From: Dendrolimus kikuchii
Taxonomy: Eukaryota > Arthropoda > Insecta > Lepidoptera > Lasiocampidae
DNA length: 64,000 nucleotides
Assembly (NCBI GenBank): GCA_019925095.2
Contig: CM034390.1
Coordinates: forward strand, 1,227,501-1,291,500
Direction: 5' to 3'
The notes beneath the pieces are model-generated. The model saw only the letters and a list, made by a program, of their open reading frames with translations, was not told where the DNA came from and did no database searches. This document shows positions 40,254 to 52,073 of this stretch, in pieces; the first letter of the stretch is position 1, and the number at the start of each line of letters is the position of its first letter. Made by a program: the position numbers and the translations under genes.

Positions 40254-40691
40254 GGTCTTGAATATCATAGAGGAAATCGTTTAATGTAAATAGGTAACAT
40301 TATATTTGGGTTTTTTGCATGCAATCAATATATTTATGTGTTTATGTTTTTACTTTTGTTGCTTTAGAGCAGCCATACTTACCCTTTTTCATATAAGGGC
40401 CACACGGATGTATTAGATAAGGTGTTGCGGGCCACAAAATTGATTCATTTCAGTGTTTTTTATTGTTAGAGTACAGCAAAGAGATTTGTGGTGCACCTGA
40501 CAGAAAGTGGTTACCGTCATCTGTGGATTGCAATACTCGAGGTGTTACCAATGTCATTGTATAACTATTAGTATGTCAGATGGGCCACTAAAAAAAGTTC
40601 GGCAGGCCACACAGAGAATTGCTGCTGCTCTAGAGTCTAGACACCTTTGGCATAAAATATTTATGCTGCTGCTCTAGAGTCCGTCTACTTT
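40254..40691. other. Noncoding, diverged retroposon pieces
   Basis: GGTGCACCTGACAGAAAGTGGTTACC (about 40490) is an old family A tail. GCTGCTGCTCTAGAGTC occurs at about 40622 and again at about 40663. Confidence 0.4.
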
Positions 40692-41004
40692 ATCCGTGAA
40701 GGAACGGAGAAAGAATACAATTTCCTGTGACCGGGCAGCCTGTCATAAGAGGCGACTTAACAACCCACAGCCAGGTGGTAGGGCATTTGCCCGACTGGAT
40801 GGCTACCACCCCTGGTCTAAAGTATGTCGCCATAACAACCTTGAGTTGTGTTCCGGCATTAGTGACCAGGTCCCAGTCTCCCTTAAGAAAGCAGCAGCGC
40901 ATTTGTAGCAACTTTGGTGGTGCAAATGTCCATAGGCGATGGTAACCTCTTTCCATCAAGTAGGCTATCTGCCAGTCTGCTGATCTCCTGCAATAAAAAA
41001 AAAA
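40692..41004 (+). repeat. CAATAAAA short retroposon, copy 6 (family A)
   Basis: Full-length plus-strand copy (ATCCGTGAAGGAACGG to CTCCTGCAATAAAAAA). The flanks AGAGTCCGTCTA and AGAGTCTGTCTA look like a 12-bp target duplication with one change. Confidence 0.8.
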
Positions 41005-41203
41005 GAGTCTGTCTAGACTCCAATCATAAAATCTGAAATACTTTACATATATCAACATTTCATCATTTACAACATTCATGGTTAATAAAAGCAAAGTCTT
41101 ATGGAAAGCCCTAGTCAATAATATAGTTCTTCTTCTTTTTCTGCGAGTGGGTAGTTTCCGCAACTCGACGACAAATTTATTTTTTATGCCTTAACACCTA
41201 TTT

Positions 41204-41560
41204 TGAGTGCGAGGGTGGATGTGGGCTTACTTCATCCAGCCCATCTCCTACAGGAAGTCTACCAGTTTCTTAATGTTACTGAAGACTTCTCGGAGGCTAC
41301 TTGGGGCGTCCAGATACTTCGCTCTGTATTGGGCCACCTCTCCGCATTCAAGCAGGACATGGGCTGCTGTTTCTTCTACCTTCGGGTATATTGTGAAGAT
41401 ATCTGTTAAAATTGCCATGTCCGGTGGCTGCACTGATAACTAGTCACAGCCGGGACCGACTGATCCTTAAGATATTCCTGGAGAAACGCAGGTTTGTTCG
41501 AGCCATTGCCAGCTTGGCTTGCCTAGCAATGCTCCAGGTTGTCCCGAAGTTGTTGATGTA
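41204..41560 (-). pseudogene. LINE ORF2 C-terminal fragment (zinc-knuckle end)
   Basis: The minus strand encodes 'EETAAHVLLECGEVAQYR' and 'SLREVFSNIKKLVDFL'. The H-x-L-x-E-C pattern followed by S-L-R-E-V is the usual C-terminus of R1/Jockey-type LINE ORF2 proteins. Upstream it is decayed, with stops. Confidence 0.65.
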
Positions 41561-41619
41561 GTGAGTGCCCTTGTCCTTTGATTTATTTATATACTTTATT
41601 TATAATAAAGTTTTTGTTC

Positions 41620-41737
41620 ACAAGAGTTATGAATGTCAAAGAAGCAAGTGAGGTGTGTAAGAATAAGCCTAAATGGCGCTCTGTTGTTCGTGCCTACCCC
41701 GCAAGGGAACTGGCCTGAAGTTATGTATGTATGTATA
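41620..41737 (+). mobile_element. RTE-like LINE 3' end, copy 5 (very short)
   Basis: Only the last 30 or so codons (ending YPARELA-like with a changed stop region) plus ATGTATGTATG tail. Confidence 0.75.
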
Positions 41738-41919
41738 TATAATAAAGTTTTTATATACCTTTTTAATTTCTAGAGTAACTTTTCCTTGTGTGCTGGGTTT
41801 TTTATTATTATAAGATTCATAAATTGTTGAGGAATACATATTTTAAAATATTCTGACTTTTTTGATAATAATAGCATCAATACTATTGAAAATACATAGT
41901 ATTACTTCAAGTTAATACA

Positions 41920-42106
41920 TACATACATAACTTCACGCCAGTTCCCTTGCGGGGTAGGCATGAACAACAGAGCGCCATTTACGCTTATTCTTACACACTT
42001 CACTTGCTTCTTTGACATTCATAACTCTTTTCATGCGAGTGTGCATCTGTTCTTAAGGCTCCTGACATCACCTTCTGCTAGTACACGATCAATTTGATCA
42101 TGGAAG
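41920..42106 (-). mobile_element. RTE-like LINE 3' end, copy 6
   Basis: Minus-strand copy with ACATACATACAT tail; cut after the GATCAATTTGATCATGGAAG block. Confidence 0.78.
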
Positions 42107-42662
42107 TATATACCGGGAAGAATATTCAATATTTTAAGTATATCCATTTAAGCAGAACATATGATTATGAAATTGCTAAATTTCATACACATATTGCTGT
42201 AAGACACTTTAAAATGATTAAACCTGGAAGTTATGCAAACTGTGTTTATTGTTTTAGACATGCAATTGTTTTTGGGGTTCTTGTAGCCGTTTTGGTGGAA
42301 ATAAACCCATGAGCAATTATCATATCTACATTCTATTATTTACATTTAAATGTAATATGACCATTTAAAAAATAAAAGAGGAGATAAATATAAATAAATG
42401 TTTTTATCCCAAAGAGGTAAAAAATACAAAAACCAACAGTAAATAGTTCATCATCATCCGAGCGTCAAATCCCAGTTGCATTCGGAGCGTTCACTCCGTC
42501 GCCCAGGGTCCACTTTCTTACTTTTTCTACTCCATTTCGCGCGGTCTTCAGCATCCCCTGTTTTGAGACCATAGTAAATAGTTCTCTGCCCTAAATAGAG
42601 TCAGAGGCTGGCAAGAATTTAAAAAAATCATGATGTCTATGGTAATTCATGTCATTTTAATC
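42107..42662. other. Noncoding, with LINE-like patch
   Basis: The patch 42450-42570 repeats the segment at 21119-21260 (GCGCGGTCTTCAGCATCC). The 72-residue frame at 42094 has no recognisable domain. Confidence 0.4.
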
Positions 42663-42866
42663 TGTCATAAGGGATGACAAAGCAACCGACCGATAGCTAG
42701 ATGGTAGGCGTTTACCGAAGTAAATGGCTACCACCCCTGATCTAGGGATTGCCGTCACAGCAACTATGAGTTGTGTTCGAGCATTAGTAGCCAGGTTCCA
42801 GTCTCTTCTTCAAAGCTGGCAGCACACTGGTAGCAGCTTTGGTGTCACAACTGTTCATAAGGGACT
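42663..42866 (+). repeat. CAATAAAA short retroposon, old diverged copy (family A)
   Basis: GTCATAAGGGATGACAAAGC, GGCTACCACCCCTGATCTAG and GTTCGAGCATTAGTAGCCAGG match the family A body with many changes. The tail is missing. Confidence 0.65.
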
Positions 42867-43000
42867 CTGGCGCCCGTTCCTATAATACTCATACTAAAGC
42901 AAACAATGGAAAGTCCATTTTACAAATGTATTCTGCTGGGAATCATACCTAGTCTCTTATGGTTGGTTCTATTTCTTACCGGCTGTTTATTTGCCTACTT

Positions 43001-43292
43001 ATCCGTGCAGGAACGGAGCAAGAATACAATTTCCTGCATTGGGGCGGATGTCGTAAGAGGCGATAAAATAACCCTCAGCCAGGTGGTAGGATACTTGCCC
43101 GTCTGGATAGCTATCACCCCTGGTCTGAAATATGCCGCCGTAACAACCTTGAGTGGTGTTCCGGCATTAGTGGCCAGGCTCCAGTCTCCCTTTAGAGAGC
43201 ATCACGTTCATAGCACCTTTGGTGTTGCGAACGTCCATTAGCGATGGTAACCACTTTCCATCAGGTGGGCCGTCTGTCTGTCGTGCAAAAAA
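43001..43292 (+). repeat. CAATAAAA short retroposon, copy 7 (family A)
   Basis: From ATCCGTGCAGGAACGG to CCGTCTGTCTGTCGTGCAAAAAAA. It runs without gap into a family B element. Confidence 0.75.
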
Positions 43293-43661
43293 ACTTCAAC
43301 GGACAAGTGGCAAAACGAATCGCAACAAAATTTTATTTTAATTTAATTTTTTTGTCCATTGAAGTTTTACTATGTGTCCCAGAACACATTTCGATTTTTC
43401 GCAAGTTTACTGTAAATTATGATTTGGTTAGGTTAGGTACATTTTAATCATGCGTTTTTTATTTAAACATATTTTATTTTTTCAAACAAAAAAGCTGAAT
43501 TCGATCCGGAACCACAAAATGCATCCATAGTTACTCTAAAATTATGCCGCCTCTCACCATGTCTAGTCTAAATTTATGCTGCTCCTCCACGCGGCCGTGA
43601 CGCTTTTCCGTGGCAGAAAAATCCTAAGACCCCCCGTCTATATAGAAGTTTCACTTCAAAA
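43293..43661. repeat. Large palindromic element, copy 5 (family B)
   Basis: Starts ACTTCAACGGACAAGTGGC, with a shortened palindromic core. It then has the GGTTAGGTTAGG and GATCCGGAAC tail, ending TAGAAGTTTCACTTC. Confidence 0.72.
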
Positions 43662-44274
43662 ATATATTATCAGTTAAAATCTGACATGCTCCATATAAGT
43701 AATGTCAAAATTGTACCCATGGTAAAGCAAGTGGATGAATTGTAACATTAGGAACCGGCAATGAGTTTATTTTTTTGGACTTGACTTTATGTTGTTGGTC
43801 CGAAGACCTTACAACTTTACCGGGGTTTTTGGGGCGAGTGAGTACCTTCGCGAAGCGAAGGCGCTCGAGCCCGGGGGGCAACTTGCTCGAGGGAGCTCCC
43901 TAGGAAGTTTTACCTCGGCTGGACTGTTGCCATGAAGGGGGGATGGATCTAATGATGCCCACCACAGGGCGACACAAAGCACTAATTGAGAACGGGCGAC
44001 GGGTAATATAAAGCCCGAGGGGAAGGATCTCGGCGGACCGGAATCGGCGATTCGCGGCGGCCTATGCTATCTTACTGCCGTGTTATGTCTGGGAGAGAAG
44101 AAACGGCGAAAGAAACTTCTCAACAACACGCCTAGTCTATCCTAGTCTAGCCCCCCCGGCTATGTCTCCTGGCGTCCCTCGCGGGGACGTGGAGAGATCG
44201 CGATTGGCGGCGTCTGAGACGCCGCCGGCCATGAGTTTAGGGATGCAAGCAAAGGTCCCTTTTTTGCCTGGAAA
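43662..44274. other. GC-rich island, probably transposon-derived
   Basis: 43800-44270 is much more GC-rich than its surroundings. It contains CTTCGCGAAGCGAAGGCGC and a hairpin GGCGGCGTCTGAGACGCCGCC at about 44206. It also contains GAGAAGAAACGGCGAAAG ... CACGCCTAGTC, which is a diverged match to GAGAAGAAGCGGCGCAAG ... CATGCCTAGCTC inside family C. No frame is long enough to call a gene. Confidence 0.5.
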
Positions 44275-44766
44275 TATAATAGTACATTATGGTACTAGTG
44301 TGTAACATTGGTGATTACCGCCGAGGCGCCATTGAGACTCGAGCCGTAGGCGAGGGTCTTAAGAGAGCCGAGGACGGTAGTCATCAATACACACGTGTAT
44401 CATACGACGTTTTTCAACACACTTGTGAATAAAATAACAACAAAAACTCATTTTATTTAGTAGATAAAAAAAAGTTATATATGAGTGAAAGTTTTATTTA
44501 TTAAACACGTACGAGTTAAAATTATCTATTTAAATAAGAAGTTGCAAGCAATAGGAACATTAATTTATTTGTTCTATAGAACACGATCTTTTTTTTTGAA
44601 TAAAAACTTTTTAAGAACAAAGCAACTCAACCAATAAAATTTAAAAAAAAAATCTGTAACTTACTAGTGAGTTATAATGTTTTTAAGTCACAGTTTGATT
44701 ATGGGTGTCATTCTGTGCCTAATTGCGGTGACCATAGAACCACTTTATGAGCAAGTGTGTTGAAAA
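44275..44766. repeat. Noncoding DNA element, copy 2 (family D)
   Basis: Nearly identical to 3055-3553, with a few substitutions and small indels. Confidence 0.7.
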
Positions 44767-44989
44767 ATACATTACATTTTTATTCAGAGCGGCTCTACAT
44801 ATTATCTGTATGACAAATGTTCTGTTTAAATTTATCAATATTTTTTATCAGTGTTCGTTAAATTTGTGGATGATGAATAAGCTGCGACTTTTATCACTTT
44901 AATGAGTGCATGTAAACCATTAATCAGCAATTTTAGTATTTTTTTTTATTTATCAGTGAATCATGAATCTTGGTATATAATAATATTAC

Positions 44990-45292
44990 ATACATACATA
45001 CATAACTTCACGCCAGTTCCCTTGCGGGGTAGGCACGAACAACAGAGCGCCATTTAGGCTTATTCTTACACACCTCACTTGCTTCTTTGACATTCATAAC
45101 TCTTGTCATGCACGTTCGTCTGCTCTTAAGGCTCCTGACATCACCTTCTGCTAGTACACATCAATTTGATCATGGAAGGTGTGTTGTGGCTTTCCACGAT
45201 TTCTGCATCCATCCACTTTTGCATTGTATATCTGTTTAGTCATTCTTTCCACATGCCCGAACCACCGGAGCATTCCTTTCCTTACCTTCACC
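44990..45292 (-). mobile_element. RTE-like LINE 3' end, copy 7
   Basis: The minus strand reads KVRKGMLRWFGHVERM; the middle has a small deletion (QIDVY) that breaks the frame; (ACAT)n tail on the left. Confidence 0.82.
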
Positions 45293-46181
45293 CCTATAAT
45301 AATATTGTTATTTACAATAGGTCCCAACTTGAGCATGTTTGGTATGGTTTAAAATTTAGTCTTAAATAACCTTTTTATGTTTGCTTTTAGGAGTTTAAAT
45401 ATCTTTTTTTTTTAATTTTACATGAACAAAATATCTATAGCTCGCGCAAGTCGACATGGCAATAGGGGTGTGTGGCGGGTCGTAGAGAGGGGACACCTCG
45501 TACACCGGCATAGCGCCCGCGCCATCTTGGTTTTAGTGTTTTAGAGTCCGCATCAATCACGGTTATCAATATCACTTACGTTATTGCTTGTATGATACTT
45601 GTGTATTTAGGTTTTTAAAGGTTTTTAAATACAAGCTTTTTGAGATCCTGGATATCATGTAGCAGCAGAGTGCTAGCCAAGACAAATAAGACGAGCCCAA
45701 ATACGAAGGGTCTATCTTGTTTAGTACAGGAGTTCCTATGGCCACCTTCCGACTCCATCGTCAGATCAGCTCCATGGTACCATATAATTGCATTGTCACG
45801 CGATATACATATGCGTGCAAAATTTCAGCACAATCGGAAACCGGGAAGTTGGTCAAATTTAACTTGCAAGATTCCACCCGAACTTACATACATACATACA
45901 TAGGTACATCCGTAGCAAGTTATATAAAAGCTTGTAAAAATGACCTCGGTTGTCTTTTTGTCACGGGTTAAAATAAAAAAGTAATATTTCATCCTCAAGC
46001 ACGAGAATTAGCTAGAATATATAATCAAGGTGGCGAAGTCCGTCAGTGGAGAACTCCATACACCTTTTATTATTTCTGTGTTTGAATAGTTACGATGACA
46101 ACAAATCAGTCAGTGAAGGTAAGACACCATTGAATTCTATCTTCAAGTTGTAACTGGCGTTAAACTCCCTTTAAGAAAGTT
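45293..46181. other. Upstream region of the MARVEL gene; a LINE tail inside
   Basis: 45640-45960 contains a LINE-type tail (CAAAATTTCAGCACAATCGGAAACCGG, then (ACAT)n and CCGTAGCAAGTTATATAAAAGC). 45440-45560 is somewhat GC-rich (TGTGGCGGGTCGTAGAGAGGG) and could hold the noncoding first exon or promoter of the + strand gene, but I see no direct proof. Confidence 0.4.
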
Positions 46182-46425
46182 CCAGGTGGTAGGGCATTTG
46201 CCCGACTGGATGGCTACCACCCCTCGTCTAAAGTATGTCGCCATAACAACCTTGAGTTGTGTTCCGGCATTAGTGACCAGGTTCCAGTCTCCCTTAAGAG
46301 AGCAGCAGCGTATTTGTAGCACCTGTTGTTTTGCAAATGTCCATAGGCGATGGTTACCGCTTTCAATCAAGTGGGCCGTCTGCCTGTCTGCTGAACTCCT
46401 ACAATAAAAAAATAAAAAAAAAAAA
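46182..46425 (+). repeat. CAATAAAA short retroposon, 5'-truncated copy 8 (family A)
   Basis: Begins CCAGGTGGTAGGGC and ends CTACAATAAAAAAATAAAAAAAA. Confidence 0.8.
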
Positions 46426-46756
46426 GTTAAAAAACGAGCGGTGTATGAACTTACCCCATTGACGCACCTCGCCACATTGACTATATTAGAAAATTATGGC
46501 ATAACGGAAAAATAATAATTGTTCTGTAAAGCAGACGCTGCATAGGTATGTGCTTGAAAATATTACTCAATACTAACAGGTGGTAATAACTTTACTCTCA
46601 TTTTGTTGTGTACCAAAAAAAATATCGATATCTACAACCTGTTATGTGAGGTCACATCACTAGAGAATTGCCATCTTGACCTATCGCAAAAATGGAAGTA
46701 TAACTATTCTCTATATATAAAATTAATATTTGTAAATTTTTCAGAATAAGTGAAAA

Positions 46757-46891
46757 ATGGCGGATGTGGGATTTCCTGGTCAGCACACTACGACCACGAC
46801 GGTCACGTCAAGCACGACGGTACAAACCAACATTAGGTTCGATAAGTCGTATCTATTGACGCTGCCCGGAATACTGAAGTGCGCGCAAGTG
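46757..46891 (+). CDS. MARVEL-domain membrane protein (CMTM4/plasmolipin-like), coding exon 1
   Basis: ATG at 46757 lies 12 nt after an acceptor (TTTTTCAG at 46744), so a noncoding exon is expected further left. The 45 codons give a threonine-rich cytosolic start (GQHTTTTTVTSSTTVQ) and RFDKSYLLTLPGILKCAQ, the lead-in to the first membrane helix. The exon ends in phase 0 at GTAAGT. The full protein (exons at 46757, 47605 and 49316) is 184 residues with four predicted helices at about 36-56, 68-92, 98-121 and 135-155, the usual size and layout of CMTM/plasmolipin proteins. Their role is in membrane trafficking and epithelial membrane organisation; the exact role in insects is not shown here. 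Confidence 0.88.
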
Positions 46892-47119
46892 GTAAGTATT
46901 CCGTCATAAAGATTGTAATTAATAAATCTGCTAAGATATTTTTTTAGACGTCATTTGTATCGTTATATTCGTCGTTGTATTATGTAAATAGCATTGCAGT
47001 CAACTGCAAACCTATGCAAAAGATGATAAAGTGGAGAAAATAAATACTTATTTATGTACCATAGGATTTAAACTATGCTAAAATAGTTTCTCGACTCTAC
47101 AATAACAGTAGTAGTAAGC

Positions 47120-47432
47120 CTCCGTGCAGGAACGGAGAAGGAATAAATTTTTCTGCTGCCGGACGGCCTGTCGTAAGAGGCGATCAAATAACACACAGCC
47201 AGGTGGTAGGGTATTTGTCCGTCTGCATGGCTACCACCCCTGATCTAGAGTGTGCAGCCATAACAACCTTAAGTTGTGTTTCGGCCTAAGTCGCCAGGTT
47301 CCAGTATCCCTTTAGAGTAAGGCAGCACATTGGTAGCAAGCACCTTTGGTGTTAAAAATGTCCACAAGCGATGGTAACTCATTCCATCAGGTGGGCCGTC
47401 TGCCTGTCTGCTGAAGTCGAGCAATAAAAAAA
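47120..47432 (+). repeat. CAATAAAA short retroposon in MARVEL intron 1 (family A)
   Basis: From TCCGTGCAGGAACGG to GCAATAAAAAAA, in the same direction as the gene, about 170 bp before exon 2. Confidence 0.8.
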
Positions 47433-47604
47433 TGTGTGACTGGTGTATTTCCATCGGCATATCCCACCAGCGCATCCTATAGACTCCTACTGAAAGCCCT
47501 GTCGAAGACCCGCTACAGTTCTCTATAATAACTATTATTCCAAAGTTCCAAACTACCCTCACTTCAGTACAAACTGGTAGTCTTCAATAAAGACCTTATT
47601 GCAG

Positions 47605-47871
47605 TTCTTCAGTCTCGTCGGTTTCATCTCTGTACAAGTATCACACATGAACAACGCTCCTAAAGGATCCTTTTACGGCTGGATCTCGATGATAGCTTTC
47701 TGGTTCACGGGCATCCTGCTGGGCTTCTACCTCTTCCATCTGGTGGAGAAGTTCTACAAAATCCCTTGGCTGAAGATGGAGTTTGGCTTCTGCGCGTTGT
47801 GGACGCTCATGTACCTGATCGTCTCCATTTTGGCGACGACTGTTCACGATAACCCACATGCAGCTGCAGCA
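47605..47871 (+). CDS. MARVEL-domain membrane protein, coding exon 2
   Basis: Acceptor TTATTGCAG at 47596-47604, donor GTAAGT at 47872. 89 codons in phase 0 at both ends. It encodes the end of helix 1 (FFSLVGFISVQVS), a short loop with HMNNAPKGSFYG, helix 2 (GWISMIAFWFTGILLGFYLF), the loop VEKFYKIPWLKME, and helix 3 (FGFCALWTLMYLIVSILATT). The F-W-F-T-G and L-F-H-L-V-E-K motifs are characteristic of the CMTM-type MARVEL domain. No equivalent exon is recognisable in the minus-strand paralogue. Confidence 0.9.
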
Positions 47872-49315
47872 GTAAGTCTTTGATATCTTTTTTTGTTTTT
47901 TAACAAGTTTTGATTTGTACATCATACATGGTATTTTGTCTGTTTAGTCGTTGTTAGGGTTTCGTTGACATTATGACAAAAACGGAACCCCTCTATGCAA
48001 TCGCCATGTCCTGGTTTCTGTCTGTTCGTGTATGTCACAATCATTTTTCTCTGTCTGTATGGATAAAATTTGACAAAAATATGTAGTGAATTCGCGAAAA
48101 ATAAAGACTAGGCGTGGTCGCCATATATGTAACTATGGGTTGAATTTTTTTTTCGTGTACACAGAGTAATCATCAGGCAGGTCTTGATAAAACATAGCAA
48201 TATTTCCTAACTTTTTTTAATTAAGTCAATAAGTGGCGAGATATTAGCTCCCAGAATTGTGTAAATTGTCTAAGATTTAAACTAAGAAATGGAAAATTCA
48301 GAAAAAAACATAAGTAAAACATTCGTACAACGAAAATAGACTAAAACAATATCCGTTGAGTAGTTTTTGAGATATGGGATATTTTCGGTTAAATGTTCAT
48401 CCTAGACCATTCATCACTTAACATCAGACAGACAAACATAAACCTATACACACGTGAGGCCGCCAATACATTGTTGCACCTTTGGTGTTGCCAATATACA
48501 TATATAGGCAATGGTATGTAGACAATAGTAACAACTTTCAATGTGATGGGTAGGCAGCAGGTCTGCTGTATTCCAGTACTAGTAATAGTAATTGTGGGGC
48601 AGTGATATGTGCCGCCAGCATGGGTTCTGTACCGAGGAGATAAGGTAAAGACGGGTGTACTCTCATACATACATACATACATAACTTCACGCCAGTTCCC
48701 TTGCAGGGTAGGCATGAACAACAGAGCACCATTTAGGCTTATTCTTACACACTTCACTTGCTTCTTTGACATTCATAACTCTTGTCATGCACACTCGTCT
48801 GTTCTTAAGGCTCCTGACATCACCTTCTGCTAGTACGCGATCAATTTGATCGTGGAAGGTGTGTCGTGGCCTTCCACGACTTCTGCATCCATCCACTTTT
48901 GCAATGTATATCTGTTTAGTCATTCTTTCCACATGCCCGAACCACCGGAGCATTCCTTTCCTTACCTTCACCCCGACACTCTCTTTCAGACTAACTCTCT
49001 TTCTACGGGTGTACTCTCGTAATATTTTAATCTTGAAATCGGCACACCAATGGGTACTGCGGAGTGCCGGCGCGGACTATGTAGAGTCATATAATAAAAA
49101 TGGACGAGAAATGGGAAGGATGCACACCACTTGATACGTTTCCGTAAGTGTGGTACTTACATAACCGTATGGGTGTATGCGTCCATACAGTAATAAATGA
49201 TCAACATTAGAATTCTTGTCTGTTTGTCTCAACAAACTTCCAAAACGGCTCAATAAATTCCAATAAAAAATTTAGGAGTTATGTAAAGTAAAACATGAAT
49301 TTCTGTGTGCGGCAG
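47872..49315 (+). other. MARVEL gene intron 2
   Basis: Holds an RTE-like LINE tail (48664-48988, minus) and a decayed family A tail near 48478-48570 (CACCTTTGGTGTTGCCAATATAC). Otherwise AT-rich with no exon. Confidence 0.6.
48664..48988 (-). mobile_element. RTE-like LINE 3' end, copy 8
   Basis: The minus strand reads KVRKGMLRWFGHVERM through YPARELA and stop, nearly intact; (ACAT)n tail at 48664. Antisense to the host gene in its second intron. Confidence 0.85.
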
Positions 49316-49468
49316 GTCTTTGGGTTCGTGGCAATGGTGGCGTATGCTATTGACGCTTACGTGAAGTACGTAGCGGTTCGTTCCGGGGGATTAGCCCAAG
49401 GGTCAAGGGTGGTCTCCAAGCAGACCACCTCCACGGTAGAATCCCCACCACCCAGGGAAGGGTATTAG
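49316..49468 (+). CDS. MARVEL-domain membrane protein, last coding exon
   Basis: Acceptor TGTGCGGCAG at 49315. 50 codons and TAG at 49466-49468. It starts in phase 0 with helix 4 (VFGFVAMVAYAIDAYVKYV) and ends with a basic, serine/threonine-rich cytosolic tail (LAQGSRVVSKQTTSTVE, then proline-rich). The matching exon of the paralogue is at 17393-17533. Helix 4 has an acidic residue (Asp) in AIDAYVK, shared by both paralogues. Confidence 0.88.
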   Translation, partial: VFGFVAMVAYAIDAYVKYVAVRSGGLAQGSRVVSKQTTSTVESPPPREGY

Positions 49469-51584
49469 ATACAACGGAATACAGGTTTGGATATGAGTTT
49501 CTGAGGGATACGTAAAAGTTATAGCTATTTCCAAGGTATAGACATAGAATACTCGTGTTTGTGAACTATACTTTCATACTGATTATCAAAGTAGGTCTTC
49601 GGTTTAAATTGTTTATTTACCTCGAAGAACAAAATACATTATTCGATTATAAAAAAATCCTCATTACTTCCTTGCAGCAGCAAGAAAGTGGACAATGCGA
49701 GTATGTAAGCACAACGTAATTATGTCATAACTCGTACATATTGTAACCATACTGCCCACTTCCCACATCCATTTGCATACTCCCATAGTAGCGGGCATAA
49801 TGTAAATGAGGGGTTAGCTATAATTATTAACTATAAAATTTTAAAATGCATATTCCTAATACGTTTGCTTTAGTTAAATATAAATAGAATAATAAAATTA
49901 AAAATACCTATGAATTATTTAAGAACAACATTTGAAAGTCTTTATGAAGTGTTTGAAAACAAAATATATATAATAATCTACATCCTGTTTTTTACTAAAA
50001 TATATCAGAAATAGATTTATCTTTCGATATCCCTCAGAAATAGTGATGGTTAACCTTAGAGTATTTTAAGGGTGGTATTTTAGAATAGCAATTCATGTCA
50101 AATTAAGCCTGAAAAAGTATCCTAAATGAATTGATTTTGTTGTTTCAGTTTCAAAGTTTCATTTAAAACCTGATTGTAGGTTCTGAAATACTAACCTGAG
50201 TGTAGTTTTATAGCTGCTATGATGTGCTTTTTTAACAGATTTATCGTGACTAGAAAAAGGTTGAATACTCAAACTTTACTTAAGTTTTAAAGAGAGAACA
50301 GTTTATATTTCAATGATTCAATTGGATCCTTGTTTTAGGCAAATGATGTTGTAGTCGCTTAGAGATATTATATCTGCTTTCTAAGTAAGTGATATATGTA
50401 TAGTGAGCGACAGGTCGCCATGACAATCGGGGTATTTCGATCTCGCTCAGGTTGTTGCTTGTTTAGTAATTGTGTATTGAAAATGACTCGCTTGCCTCTT
50501 ATTCACGTGTTTAAATAATAAATAGTAATTTATTCTCAAACAGGAGTACTGGCCAGAAAAGTATTAGAAAATTTGTGATATTGAACTGACAAATAATTAT
50601 ACAGGATAGAGCCGTGTTTGAAATTGTTACTTGAAATAAAAAGATGGTGATAATTTTATTCTCATTTTGTTGCGTATCAAAATATTTATCGATATCGACT
50701 CCTAGTATGTGACGTGACATCACTAGAAAATTGCCATGTTGACCTGTCGAGAAATAGACGTATTTTAAGTAACTGGGGTTATGTTTTAAGGGCAGATGCA
50801 TTTTTTAAGTGATGTTTGAGTATTTAGCTATAAACGTTAGAAAATTAGTCTCAAGTAAAATTTAATAAAAAAAGATGTCTGAAGTGGTTTAAAAAATTTT
50901 TTTAACGATTTTTAAATAATTTAGTAAAAAAAAATAATTTAAAATGAGTTTTAGTCAGAAGGTCACATAGGAGAATGATCACCGAATCATTTGATTTATA
51001 GTAAAGGAATTTTGTTATACATTGTTGTATATTGTATCATTTTTAAGTTACTAAAATGTAAGTAATTTAAGTATTAAGTTTTAACAAAATGTACTTAGTT
51101 TTTCTAATTATGTTTCAGTAATATTTTTTTTTATATTCACTGCCTTGAGATATAAGTTTTGATTGATAAAAATCGGCTGCACAATATTCAAATCTAGTAA
51201 ATGATATTGTTTTTTTAAATAAATGTTTGTGCAGTCATTGGCCTGCTAGGCCTTTGCCAAAAAATTTCTTGGCAAAGGCACATGCTAGGTTTTAAAAATG
51301 TGCAGATGAAATCATGTTGGATTTTTTATTATTTCTAAATAGTCCAGTTCACAACAATGCCTTGTTATGTCTAAGTTTGATTTGAGACGCGACTGCCTAC
51401 TTAGCCTGTCTGGACAGGGCTTTTAACGAATTTAATCTAGTATTGGGTATTTTTATACTGTTTTTGAGCTTTTAAGCCCACATTCTTGAACAATACCAGT
51501 TTACTATCGATTATTGAGATGATAATCGGTAAAATGAAATGCCTCGCGGTGCTATGACGCTACAGACATAATAATTTATATATA
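49469..51584. other. 3' flank of the MARVEL gene, 2.1 kb without genes
   Basis: An AATAAAATTA word at about 49888 could be the polyadenylation signal. 50640-50760 is a diverged repeat of 46595-46700 (ATCGATATC ... GACATCACTAGAAAATTGCCATG), so these flank the gene on both sides. A hairpin at about 51256-51283 pairs CCTTTGCCAAAAAATTTCTTGGCAAAGG. Confidence 0.45.
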
Positions 51585-52073
51585 CAGTGTAAACTCCATG
51601 TAACGTGACTCGATTTAACGACCAACTCCCTTAAGCGTCGAAATCACTTGGCTTTGGTTGGTTTAGCTTGTCTCCTATACAATGATACACTCTATATAGC
51701 ATTACAGCCACTCTCAATAACAACAACAATGAAATAATAAAAAGTACCTTGTAAGTTGCCAAAATTTGTTTAAAGTTACGCAGCTGTGTACGTTCTTTTA
51801 TCGCTTTATTATCCTAGCCCGTAATAAATTCGACTGTCGGCATCATACATACCGAAATTTGTAAGAAATTCCGAAACTTCTAAGTACTTTATTTATCACC
51901 AAGATGCCTCAATATCGCAAGATATGAAAAATAAATAAAAAAGTACAACAAAATTACTGGTGCAGTAAAAGACGTCACACAAAAATCACATACTTCTCTC
52001 CATTTAACGACAACTCTCTATAACGCCATAAAATGCACAGTCCCTTCAGTGTCGTTATATAGAGTTTACACTG
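51585..52073. repeat. Tc1/pogo-type MITE
   Basis: Inverted ends CAGTGTAAACTC and GAGTTTACACTG, with TA on the left (51583-51584) and AA on the right, plausibly a mutated TA duplication. Sub-terminal ATTTAACGACCAACTC and CATTTAACGACAACTC repeat the same word. No transposase frame. Confidence 0.75.
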
